DNA of 6,645 nt from an uncultured Lachnospiraceae bacterium (GTDB lineage: Bacteria > Bacillota_A > Clostridia > Lachnospirales > Lachnospiraceae), in the NCBI GenBank assembly GCA_946630765.1, contig CAMOZF010000104.1, positions 1-6,645 on the forward strand. The letters run 5' to 3'. The translations under genes and the position numbers were made by a program. Positions 1-6,640 of the stretch are shown here, piece after piece. Each line of letters starts with the position of its first letter. The stretch's first letter is position 1. The notes under the pieces were generated by a model, which saw only the letters and a program-made list of their open reading frames with translations, did not search any database and was not told the DNA's origin.

Positions 1-255
1 AAGACAATCAAGAAGGATCAGGCGTCCAGACTTCATGCAAGACGTCAGATGCTCAAGGTGCTCTATGGCGTAACGGAAGTTCCCGCAGAGAATAAGGGCA
101 AGAAGAAACTGACGAAGGCTGTTGATATGCCGAAGAAGCTTTTCGAGGAGATCGCTCCGAAGTATGCCAACCGTAACGGCGGCTATACCCGGATCGTGAA
201 AATCGGACAGCGTAAAGGCGATGCGGCGATGGAAGTTTTACTTGAGCTCGTATAA
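1..255 (+). CDS. rplQ: Large ribosomal subunit protein L17 (bL17), 3' part only
   Basis: The reading frame is open from the first base of the window and ends at TAA 253-255, giving the last 84 residues; the start lies upstream of the window. The fragment carries the L17 signature: a basic HARRQ segment at fragment residues 12-16, [19 protein letters not shown] in the middle, and the closing [15 protein letters not shown]17 binds 23S rRNA near the peptide exit tunnel of the large subunit. Between HARRQ and KLFEEIAP there is a Lys-rich insertion (around AENKGKKK) that the shorter Escherichia coli protein lacks and that I associate with Clostridia. L17 normally follows rpoA and closes the ribosomal protein operon, which fits the hairpin terminator just after it. 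Identification is near certain; only the 5' end is missing. Confidence 0.97.
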   Translation, partial: KTIKKDQASRLHARRQMLKVLYGVTEVPAENKGKKKLTKAVDMPKKLFEEIAPKYANRNGGYTRIVKIGQRKGDAAMEVLLELV

Positions 256-256
256 T
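251..256 (+). promoter_or_regulatory. Candidate -10 box (TATAAT) overlapping the rplQ stop codon
   Basis: A perfect TATAAT sits across the rplQ stop codon. The best upstream partner is a weak ATGGAA (229-234) at 16 bases, matching TTGACA at three positions, and there is no TG extension. If active, transcription would begin near 262-264, just before the hairpin at 268-300, and would supply the TTG-started gene at 318. There is no room for a promoter between that hairpin and the gene. The match could be chance, because the hexamer is made by the Val-stop codons. Confidence 0.3.
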
Positions 257-267
257 TTAGTGATATC

Positions 268-300
268 GGAAAGCCCCATCCGTTTGCGATGGGGCTTTCC
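268..300 (+). terminator. Intrinsic terminator after rplQ
   Basis: Arms 268-280 (GGAAAGCCCCATC) and 288-300 (GATGGGGCTTTCC) are perfect reverse complements: 13 bp around a 7-base loop (281-287). The 3' arm ends in CTTTCC and is followed by TGTTT (301-305), so the U-rich tail is short and broken. Placement 12 bases after the L17 stop fits an end to the ribosomal protein operon. The imperfect tail and the gene starting 17 bases later leave room for partial read-through. Confidence 0.85.
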
Positions 301-305
301 TGTTT

Positions 306-310
306 AAGGA
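306..310 (+). promoter_or_regulatory. Ribosome binding site that supports the TTG start at 318
   Basis: AAGGA followed by AAG lies 7 bases before TTG 318. No ATG or GTG in this frame lies nearby, and the next in-frame Met is about 44 codons in, past the membrane segment. This site therefore decides in favour of the TTG start. Confidence 0.75.
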
Positions 311-317
311 AAGCGGA

Positions 318-2879
318 TTGAAACCGAAAAAGAAGAAAAAAAATCACCGTAAGATCATATTTTTCATTCTGCTGTTTCTGGCCATTCTGGGCGGAACGCT
401 TGCTGTTGCCATTATTTCCACCCGGGAGACACAGAAAAAGTATGAAAAGATGCAGCAGGCGTCTTTACCGCTCGTGCGTCTGTCGTTTCTTTCCGGGCAG
501 TATGAAAGCGAACTCCACGGTTATGTGAACCGGATGGAGGATCAGAAAATGCGCGACCTGATCGTCCCCCTTTCTGAGGACCGGGAGATCAGCCTGACGA
601 TTGACAAATACGGCAATACCGTCAAAACCCTTCATTATCAGCTGAAGAGTACGGACGGCACCGAATATATAGACGGCGGAAGCATCGATCTTCGAAAGGA
701 GATCGGAAGCACGGCTTCCCTGAAACTGCAGTTTTCCCAGCTTCTTTCAAGCGGCAGCGAGTATCAGCTGGTGCTGAGCCTCGAGACCGGTGAGAAGACG
801 ATTTACTATTATACCAGAGTGCTCTACGCCAAGACCCAGTACAGTGCCGAGCTCCTTTCCTTTGTCGAGGAGTTTTCGGAAGCGACCTTTGACCGGGAGA
901 AGGCGGCGGAGTTTCTCGTCAATTACATTCAGCCGGATCCGAATGCGGAAACAACGGATTATTCCTACACCAATATCCATTCCAAATATACGATGCTCAC
1001 CTTCGGCCAGCTTCAGGTGAAGCGCGGGAGCGATGTGCTTCTTCGGATTCAGGAGCTGGAGCCGACGCAGGCTTCGGTGAATCTTTCCTACACGATGCAG
1101 ATTCAGACGGAAGAGGGCACCCGGAACTTTACGGTTCATGAGTTCTTCTGCGTGCGTTACCGTTCGGAAAAGGTATATCTTCTGGATTATTACCGCACAC
1201 TCGACGAAATCTTCAACATTGAGCGTGCGTCCCGCGAAAACGGCCGTATTCTTCTCGGTATCTCCGAGGGCGCGACTCAGATCAGGAACTCGGACAATCA
1301 TAACTATACCGTCTTTGTCGAGGACCGCAGCATCTGGAGCTTCAACTCGCGGACGAACGCGATGAGCCTGATTTTCAGCTTTGACGACGACCAGGATTTC
1401 TCCAATCGTTCCTCCTACGATCACCACGACGTTCAGGTGGTCAAGGTGCAGGACGACGGCACGATCGACTATATGGTCTACGGCTATATGAACCGCGGAC
1501 GCTATGAGGGCATGGCAGGCATCTGCTTCTACCGCTATGTGGCGGCCGAAAACGCGACGAAACGCCTCTTTTTCATGCCGGTCCAGCAGTCGGAACAGAT
1601 GTTGATGATGGACCTCGGAAACCTTGCTTATGTCAATGATTCCGACGTGTGTTATCTGCGCTACGGCGACGGCATTTATTCGATCGATCTCAGCTCCGGC
1701 GAGTCGGTCGAGGTCTCGATCCGGGCCTATCCGGGCGCCTATGCGATGAACGAGAAGGGCAATGTGGTTGCCTGGCAGGAGGGCGCGGATCCCTTATATC
1801 CGGAGCGCCTGGTCATCCTGAATATGGATTCGCAGACGACGGCGGTCGTGAATGCGCCGGAGCATCAGTTTGTCAAGATCCTGGACTTCATCGGGGACGA
1901 CGTCGTCTACGGATTCGGACAGGCGGAGGATTCGGTCATTGAGGCGAATATTGACATGCAGCAGCTTCTCTCCAGCGTGATCATTGCATCGACGGACGAG
2001 GAACTGAAAATCCAGCAGGAATACGCCCCGTCCGAGCAGTTTATCCTTTCCGCAGAGGTGATCGATACGAGAATCGTGATCCGGCAGGGCAGGAAAACCG
2101 CTGACGGAACGGTGGAAATGATGGAAGACAAGGTGCTTCTTCTGACACAGGACATCGGCCGCGATGACGAGAAGAGCATGCTGATGCACCGAAGCGCTGA
2201 GCCGATGAAGAAGGAATACTATATTCAGATCGGCACGGTGACGGCGGTGGATTCTCAGTTCTCGAGCGTGATTCCGCGCTATGAGGACAGTGATGACGTG
2301 AATGTCATCGATCTGCAGCACCGGCAGGCCGGCGTGTACTATGTCTACGGCCACGGGAGGCTTCTCTACGTGGAGTCCGAGATCAACAAGGCCATTGACG
2401 AGGCCTATGACGTATTCGGCGTCGTCGTTGACGATAAGATGCACTACCTCTGGACCAGAGGCACGCGCGATCTTTTCAAGACGATCTCCATCCAGCCGCA
2501 GACGGTGCAGGACAAGGATCAGACGCTGGCCGCATCACTTCGGATTTTAGCGGCACAGGAAGGTTATCAGCTGCCGGCGGTCGAGCAGGATCTTGCCGAC
2601 GGAAAGAGCCCCTATGAGATCCTGAATGCGGTGATCGGCGCGGATTCGGCGGTGAACCTGTACGGCTGTTCGCTGCAGAAAACACTGTATTTCATCAATC
2701 AGGGACATCCGGTGATGGCAGTCATGGGCGATAGAGAGGCGGTTGTGATCTCCGGCTATGAGATCGACAGCGTGCTGATCTACTTCCCGATGACCGGAGA
2801 GACCGTCAAGACGGAAATGGCCGCGGCGGAGAGTTATTTCGCGGAGCACGGAAACTGCTTTATTTCTTACAAACGATAA
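318..2879 (+). CDS. Membrane-anchored beta-rich surface protein with a C-terminal, apparently inactive C39-like peptidase domain
   Basis: This encodes 853 residues starting at TTG, with AAGGA 7 bases upstream. Residues 3-12 are strongly basic, residues 13-33 form one hydrophobic span, and nearly all the rest should be extracytoplasmic. Residues about 85-170 look like a beta-sandwich. Residues about 300-720 contain recurring strand pairs of the kind seen in beta-propellers (DGIYSIDLSSGE 451-462, AMNEKGNVVAWQEG 476-489, IGDDVVYGFG 525-534). Residues about 730-851 follow the layout of C39-type papain-like peptidases: an SLRIL helix, then QGHPVMAV (795-802), AVVISGYE (808-815) and IYFPMTGE (821-828). 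By my hand alignment the Cys position is Thr736, the His position Glu807 and the Asp position Phe823, so it is probably a binding domain rather than an enzyme. It is the first gene of the apparent operon. I do not recognise a named family for the full protein; the fold calls are inference. Confidence 0.9.
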   Translation: MKPKKKKKNHRKIIFFILLFLAILGGTLAVAIISTRETQKKYEKMQQASLPLVRLSFLSGQYESELHGYVNRMEDQKMRDLIVPLSEDREISLTIDKYGNTVKTLHYQLKSTDGTEYIDGGSIDLRKEIGSTASLKLQFSQLLSSGSEYQLVLSLETGEKTIYYYTRVLYAKTQYSAELLSFVEEFSEATFDREKAAEFLVNYIQPDPNAETTDYSYTNIHSKYTMLTFGQLQVKRGSDVLLRIQELEPTQASVNLSYTMQIQTEEGTRNFTVHEFFCVRYRSEKVYLLDYYRTLDEIFNIERASRENGRILLGISEGATQIRNSDNHNYTVFVEDRSIWSFNSRTNAMSLIFSFDDDQDFSNRSSYDHHDVQVVKVQDDGTIDYMVYGYMNRGRYEGMAGICFYRYVAAENATKRLFFMPVQQSEQMLMMDLGNLAYVNDSDVCYLRYGDGIYSIDLSSGESVEVSIRAYPGAYAMNEKGNVVAWQEGADPLYPERLVILNMDSQTTAVVNAPEHQFVKILDFIGDDVVYGFGQAEDSVIEANIDMQQLLSSVIIASTDEELKIQQEYAPSEQFILSAEVIDTRIVIRQGRKTADGTVEMMEDKVLLLTQDIGRDDEKSMLMHRSAEPMKKEYYIQIGTVTAVDSQFSSVIPRYEDSDDVNVIDLQHRQAGVYYVYGHGRLLYVESEINKAIDEAYDVFGVVVDDKMHYLWTRGTRDLFKTISIQPQTVQDKDQTLAASLRILAAQEGYQLPAVEQDLADGKSPYEILNAVIGADSAVNLYGCSLQKTLYFINQGHPVMAVMGDREAVVISGYEIDSVLIYFPMTGETVKTEMAAAESYFAEHGNCFISYKR

Positions 2880-2906
2880 TACGTAAAGGACAGAACGGAC
2901 AGCAGC

Positions 2907-3827
2907 ATGAAAGGGAATAAAAACAATCTGACAAAGCGTATCCTTCAGATCGTGATACTTGTGCTTCTGACAGCTGTTCTCGCGCTGACCATCTACATGG
3001 CGGTTGCGGTCACGCGCCTTCAGAGACGGCGTGAACAAATGGCCCAGAGAACGAGCGCGGCAGCAACGACGGCGGCTGCGATGTCGGAAACCGAAACGGC
3101 AGAAGTCGCAGAAAGCACAACGATGTCGACGGAGACGGAGGAAAGCTCTTCCACGGAAAAGGAAGGCTTCAGCTTCATGGATCTCTTCAATCCGGGGCTT
3201 TTCGACGATCCGGAGGCGCCGGGGGACGGTGAAGAGGGAAGCAGCGACTATGCCGCGCTTGCCGCAGAGGTTGCCTCGGAGAAGCGGATCTGGATGGGCG
3301 ATTCCCGCTTTGTCGGGATGCAGCGGCATGTCAAGGTCGGACCGAATGATCTTTTTATCAGTAAGGGCGCGATGGCATTTGACTGGTTCCGGGACTTCGG
3401 CGTTCCGCAGCTCATGGAGGAGCTTGCGAAGGATCCGAAGCGGATGGTCATTATCAACTTCGGTCTGAATGACTGCGCCAATAACTGTGCGGGGTGGACG
3501 GAGTATTTTGCCGAGGACTATGTCGATCTGATCAATCAGCTGATCGTCACCTACCCCGATACGGAGTTCTATTTCGCCTCTGTCGGCCTGACGGACGGGG
3601 ATTACTCCGCGTCAAACGGCAGGAAGCTTCCCGCCGGACAGATCGCGCTTTTCGTGGATACCTTTAATCCGACGATGTATCAGAACTGTCTTGCCGACTA
3701 TATCGATCTGTCGGAATATCTGGTGCGGGACGGCTTCACGACCGTGGACGGCGTGCATTTTGATCAGGCGACGAACCAGAAAATTTATAATTACTGTTGT
3801 GCGAAAGCAGGCAGATATGGCCATTGA
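2907..3827 (+). CDS. Membrane-anchored SGNH/GDSL-family hydrolase
   Basis: This encodes 306 residues. A basic N-terminus and a hydrophobic span at residues 12-35 suggest a signal anchor. Residues about 49-86 are a low-complexity Ser/Thr/Ala/Glu linker, and the catalytic domain occupies about 124-303. SGNH blocks are visible: GDSR (131-134) with nucleophile Ser133, a possible oxyanion Gly154 in SKGAMAF, GLND (186-189) with Asn188, and DGVH (281-284) with Asp281 and His284 of the triad. The family contains serine esterases and acyltransferases. With an extracellular location, de-acetylation or acyl transfer on peptidoglycan, teichoic acid or surface polysaccharide is plausible, but the substrate is not readable from sequence. 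It begins 27 bases after the preceding gene. The ATG has only a weak GGAC 6 bases upstream, and the better AAAGGA (2885-2890) is 16 bases away, so translational coupling to the upstream gene is possible. No alternative in-frame start exists nearby. Confidence 0.92.
   Translation: MKGNKNNLTKRILQIVILVLLTAVLALTIYMAVAVTRLQRRREQMAQRTSAAATTAAAMSETETAEVAESTTMSTETEESSSTEKEGFSFMDLFNPGLFDDPEAPGDGEEGSSDYAALAAEVASEKRIWMGDSRFVGMQRHVKVGPNDLFISKGAMAFDWFRDFGVPQLMEELAKDPKRMVIINFGLNDCANNCAGWTEYFAEDYVDLINQLIVTYPDTEFYFASVGLTDGDYSASNGRKLPAGQIALFVDTFNPTMYQNCLADYIDLSEYLVRDGFTTVDGVHFDQATNQKIYNYCCAKAGRYGH
3048..3167 (+). other. Ser/Thr/Glu-rich linker coding segment
   Basis: This segment encodes roughly residues 48-87 of the SGNH hydrolase, made almost entirely of Ser, Thr, Ala, Glu and Met, with runs such as SAAATTAAAMSETETAEVAE. 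It separates the membrane span from the catalytic domain. Such segments act as flexible cell-wall-spanning spacers and can be O-glycosylated; glycosylation here is only a possibility. Confidence 0.75.
3786..3791 (+). promoter_or_regulatory. Possible internal -10 box upstream of tldD
   Basis: TATAAT lies in the last codons of the SGNH hydrolase gene, in a locally AT-rich patch about 67 bases before the tldD start. The only visible -35-like element, TTGATC (3760-3765), is 20 bases away, longer than the usual 16-18. It may allow tldD/tldE to be transcribed apart from the envelope genes, but the evidence is weak because the hexamer encodes ordinary Tyr-Asn codons. Confidence 0.2.
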
Positions 3828-3843
3828 GGCTCAAATTTACAAC

Positions 3844-3849
3844 AGGAGG
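3844..3849 (+). promoter_or_regulatory. Ribosome binding site of tldD
   Basis: AGGAGG lies 8 bases before ATG 3858. Another ATG at 3851 is too close to this site and in a different frame, so 3858 is the start. Confidence 0.88.
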
Positions 3850-3857
3850 TATGGTAG

Positions 3858-5285
3858 ATGAAGGTTCAGGCAAGTGCGTATCTTTCGAAAAAGAAACCGC
3901 TTCTTCAGGCGCTTGTTGCGGCGCTTTCCGATACGGACTATGTATCGGTGCTGGCAACGGACAACGTCGCGAAGGAGTTCTCGGTCAGCAGAAGAGGGAT
4001 CAGCGCGTCAACAGATCCTCAGTATACAAACCGCGGATTCGTGCTTCGCGTCAAGGACGGCGAGGGCTATGCGGAGTATTCGTTCAATGATATTTCCGAA
4101 GAGCAGCTTCCGGAGATCGAGAAAAAGGTCCGGGCAGAGCTTCTGCCCTTTACCGGCAAGCTTCCTCAGGCACTGGGCCGTATGAAGAGACAGGCGGGTG
4201 CGGAGGAAAAGACCGTTTTTACGGGCGCGTCCGAGTATGAAATTCACCCGGATACCCTTGGTACCGAAGGAATTCTCCGGCGTCTTTCGGAGATCCGCGA
4301 AAAAGGCCTCGCGATGGACGAGCGGCTTCTCGACTGCAGCGCGGGCTTCGACTATCAGGAGATTCACAAGCTGTTCCTGTCGAAGGAAAAGGATCTTGAG
4401 CAGAATCTACTGTGGTCCTGCGGCAGAGTCGGGTTCATGGCCGGAAAAGGCCAGGAGATCAAATCGAGCGGCGAAGGCTACAGTGACATGGGCGGCGCGG
4501 AGCTTCTGCAGCTGATGGAGAACGATCTTCAGACCTCTCTTCAGAATACGATTGACCTTCTGTCGGCGGAGCCGATGGTGCCCGGCGAGTACGAATGCAT
4601 CTGCACGCCGACGGTTACCGGTATGATTGTCCACGAAGCCTTCGGCCACGGCGTCGAGATGGATATGTTCGTCAAGGACCGCGCGCTTGCGAGAGAATGC
4701 ATCGGCGAGTACGTGGCAAGTCCGCTGATCACGATGCATGACGGCGCCTGCTGCTACGGCGATACCGGAAGCTATTATTTCGATGATGAAGGCAATATGG
4801 CCAAGGATACCGTGATCATCGAGAAGGGCATCCTGAAGACCGGCATGATCGACGAGCTTTCGGCGGAAGTGCTGCAGGTTCCCCCGACAGGAAACGGACG
4901 CCGGGAATCCTACGAGCGCAAGGCCTACACGAGAATGACCAATACCTATTTTGAGGCCGGTACCGATAAGCCCGAGGATATGATTGCCTCCGTGAAGGAC
5001 GGCTTCCTTCTCGATAAGCCGAGCTCCGGCATGGAGGATCCGAAAAACTGGGGCATTCAGTGCATGGTTTCGATCGCGCGGGAGATCAAGGACGGCAAGC
5101 TGACCGGGAAGATCTATTCGCCGGTCGTGCTTTCCGGCTATGTCCCGGATCTTCTGAAGTCTATTTCGATGATTTCCGATACGATGGAGCACAGCGGAAC
5201 CGGCTTCTGCGGCAAGGGATACAAGGAATGGGTCAAGGTCTCGGATGGCGGCCCCTACATCAAGGCCAGAATCCGGCTCGGTTAA
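3858..5285 (+). CDS. tldD: TldD-type metalloprotease subunit
   Basis: This encodes 475 residues, close to the 481 of Escherichia coli TldD. It has no signal peptide, so it should be cytoplasmic. The metal-binding HExxxH motif is intact as HEAFGH (259-264) within IVHEAFGHGVEMD. The conserved GNGRRESYERKAYTRMTNTY stretch (345-364) is a TldD hallmark. Near the end, GFCGKGYKEWVKVSDGGP (449-466) carries Cys451 in the place of the TldD cysteine that serves as a further zinc ligand. In Escherichia coli, TldD pairs with TldE (PmbA) to form a protease that threads and cleaves unfolded peptides; it matures microcin B17 and degrades CcdA. The partner gene follows after 13 bases, which fits obligate complex formation. 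The natural substrate in this organism is not evident, and no small precursor gene is seen in the window. The start is fixed by AGGAGG 8 bases upstream. Confidence 0.95.
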   Translation: MKVQASAYLSKKKPLLQALVAALSDTDYVSVLATDNVAKEFSVSRRGISASTDPQYTNRGFVLRVKDGEGYAEYSFNDISEEQLPEIEKKVRAELLPFTGKLPQALGRMKRQAGAEEKTVFTGASEYEIHPDTLGTEGILRRLSEIREKGLAMDERLLDCSAGFDYQEIHKLFLSKEKDLEQNLLWSCGRVGFMAGKGQEIKSSGEGYSDMGGAELLQLMENDLQTSLQNTIDLLSAEPMVPGEYECICTPTVTGMIVHEAFGHGVEMDMFVKDRALARECIGEYVASPLITMHDGACCYGDTGSYYFDDEGNMAKDTVIIEKGILKTGMIDELSAEVLQVPPTGNGRRESYERKAYTRMTNTYFEAGTDKPEDMIASVKDGFLLDKPSSGMEDPKNWGIQCMVSIAREIKDGKLTGKIYSPVVLSGYVPDLLKSISMISDTMEHSGTGFCGKGYKEWVKVSDGGPYIKARIRLG

Positions 5286-5290
5286 GGAGG
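5284..5290 (+). promoter_or_regulatory. Ribosome binding site of tldE, overlapping the tldD stop codon
   Basis: AAGGAGG shares two bases with the TAA of tldD (5283-5285) and lies 8 bases before ATG 5299. The overlap suggests translational coupling, which would keep the two subunits in balanced amounts. It also decides for the 5299 start over an in-frame GTG further upstream at 5245, which lies inside tldD. Confidence 0.88.
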
Positions 5291-5298
5291 TGCATAGG

Positions 5299-6561
5299 AT
5301 GAATCAGCAGATTATCAGCCTGCTTCAGGAACTGAACATTGAAAATTATCTGATCTCCACGGAGGTGGATTCCTCGGCAGAGCTTTTCTTCGTGAAGCAA
5401 AACCTGGATATGCGCCGTATGAAGGATGTGACGAAAAGCCTTGTAACGGTCTACCGCGATTTTGAAGAGGACGGACAGAAGTTCCGCGGCTCTTCGGAAG
5501 CGCTTCTGACGCCCGCGATGGAAGCGGAGGAGAAAAAGGCTGCGCTTCAGATGGCCTACGATTCGGCGGCATTTGTCAAGAACCCCTGGTATCCTTTATA
5601 TCAGCCGAAAGAGAAGCCGGTGATCGAAAAACGTCAGATTCCCGAGCTTTCGGACGCCTGCGCGAAGATGGCCGCTGCGATCTTTGAGGCGGACAATGAT
5701 CCGGAGGCTTTCCTGAACAGTGTGGAGCTTTTTGCGGAAAAGAAGGCGGTTTCCGTCACCAGCTCCGCCGGAACGGACGCTTCCTATGAGAAGTTCACGA
5801 TCAAGGGCGAATATGTGACGCAGTGCAAGGCACCCAAGGACGTGGAGCAGTACTACAGCTTCGAATATGACGATGTGGAATGCGATCAGATCCGCGAGAA
5901 GGTCCGGGAGTCGCTTCGGACCGTCCGCGACCGTGCGCGCGCTTCAAAGATGCCGAAGAGCGGAAATTACGACGTTGTTCTTTCCGGCGATCATGTGAAG
6001 ACGATCCTGAACCTGTATCTTTTCAAGTCCAATGCGGCTTTTGTGTACCCGGGCTATTCGAAATGGAAGGCCGGCGAGAAGGTGCAGGGCGAGGAAATCT
6101 CCGGCGAAGCCATGAATATTGACCTGATTCCGACGGAGCCGGTTTCCGCGGACGGCGTGCCGATGACGGAGCGTCCGTTCCTCAGAGACGGTGTCCTTCA
6201 GACGATTCAGGGCGCGAACCGCTTCTGCCAGTACCTCGGCATTGAGCCGACCGGACAGTACCGGAAGATCCGCGTCGATAACGGAACGGTTCCCTTCGAA
6301 GAGATGAAGAAGGGCTGCCTGTACCCCGTCAGCTTCTCGGATTTCCAGATGAACCCGCTGACCGGCTATTTCGGCGGCGAGATCCGGCTTGCGTACCTGC
6401 CGACTGACGACGGCATCGAGATCCTGACCGGCGGCTCCGTCAACGGCAGCTTCATCGAGCGCCAGGCCGACGTCGTCTTCTCCACCGAGCGCTACGTCAG
6501 CGCCTCCTACGACGGCCCGAAGGCCATCCGCATCAGGAATGTCGCCGTTGCCGGCGAATAA
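5299..6561 (+). CDS. tldE: TldE/PmbA-type subunit, non-catalytic partner of TldD
   Basis: This encodes 420 residues, somewhat shorter than Escherichia coli PmbA (about 450). It has the TldD/PmbA family layout: an N-terminal region to about residue 110, a middle segment, and a C-terminal beta-rich domain from about 220. SGNYDVVLSGDHV (221-233) occupies the place where TldD leads into its metal site, but here there is no HExxxH. This is the normal state of TldE, which shapes the protease chamber and does not bind the catalytic zinc. The closing VSFSDFQMNPLTGYFGGEI (344-361 region) and ILTGGSVNGSF (375-385) match the NPxTGxF and GG/GN segments typical of PmbA. There is no signal peptide, and the protein should act in the cytoplasm with TldD. 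Codons in the last 50 or so positions become notably rich in C at the third base compared with the start of the gene. Family assignment is firm; the substrate is unknown. Confidence 0.92.
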   Translation: MNQQIISLLQELNIENYLISTEVDSSAELFFVKQNLDMRRMKDVTKSLVTVYRDFEEDGQKFRGSSEALLTPAMEAEEKKAALQMAYDSAAFVKNPWYPLYQPKEKPVIEKRQIPELSDACAKMAAAIFEADNDPEAFLNSVELFAEKKAVSVTSSAGTDASYEKFTIKGEYVTQCKAPKDVEQYYSFEYDDVECDQIREKVRESLRTVRDRARASKMPKSGNYDVVLSGDHVKTILNLYLFKSNAAFVYPGYSKWKAGEKVQGEEISGEAMNIDLIPTEPVSADGVPMTERPFLRDGVLQTIQGANRFCQYLGIEPTGQYRKIRVDNGTVPFEEMKKGCLYPVSFSDFQMNPLTGYFGGEIRLAYLPTDDGIEILTGGSVNGSFIERQADVVFSTERYVSASYDGPKAIRIRNVAVAGE

Positions 6562-6574
6562 TTGCAAAACTCGT

Positions 6575-6640
6575 CGAGAAATGGGGTGTCCGCTTCAGTA
6601 ACGCTTCGAAGTTACTTCAGCGGACACCCCATAATTCTCG
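6575..6640 (+). terminator. Long imperfect hairpin after tldE, probable transcription terminator
   Basis: Three paired blocks nest: CGAGAA (6575-6580) with TTCTCG (6635-6640), ATGGGGTGTCCGCT (6581-6594) with AGCGGACACCCCAT (6619-6632), and AGTAAC (6597-6602) with GTTACT (6611-6616). That makes 26 bp with an AA bulge (6633-6634), a 2x2 internal mismatch and an 8-base loop holding TTCGAA. It starts 14 bases after tldE. There is no T-run on the + strand within the window, which ends 5 bases later, so a classical intrinsic terminator is not proven. A repeat element or a site serving a convergent neighbour are alternatives. Confidence 0.6.

Noticed and set aside
747..1427. 226-codon open frame on the - strand inside the 853-residue protein gene
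   Set aside because: It is a shadow frame with low-information composition and no ribosome binding site or domain.
2547..3329. 260-codon open frame on the - strand across the junction of the surface protein and SGNH genes
   Set aside because: It lies antisense to two well supported genes, its translation is rich in Arg/His/Leu as expected from a shadow frame, and it has no recognisable domain or RBS.
3797..4090. 97-codon + strand frame across the SGNH-tldD junction, considered as a small precursor peptide for TldD/E
   Set aside because: It overlaps the end of one gene and the start of tldD in another frame, and its Gly/Arg-rich translation has no leader-like or core-peptide pattern.
4407..5192. 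261-codon open frame on the - strand inside tldD
   Set aside because: It is antisense to the conserved core of tldD including the HEAFGH motif, and its His/Arg/Leu/Ile-rich composition is typical of a complementary-strand artefact.
5245..5298. Upstream extension of tldE to an in-frame GTG at 5245
   Set aside because: The extension lies inside tldD, encodes non-conserved residues and lacks an RBS, whereas ATG 5299 has AAGGAGG at ideal spacing.
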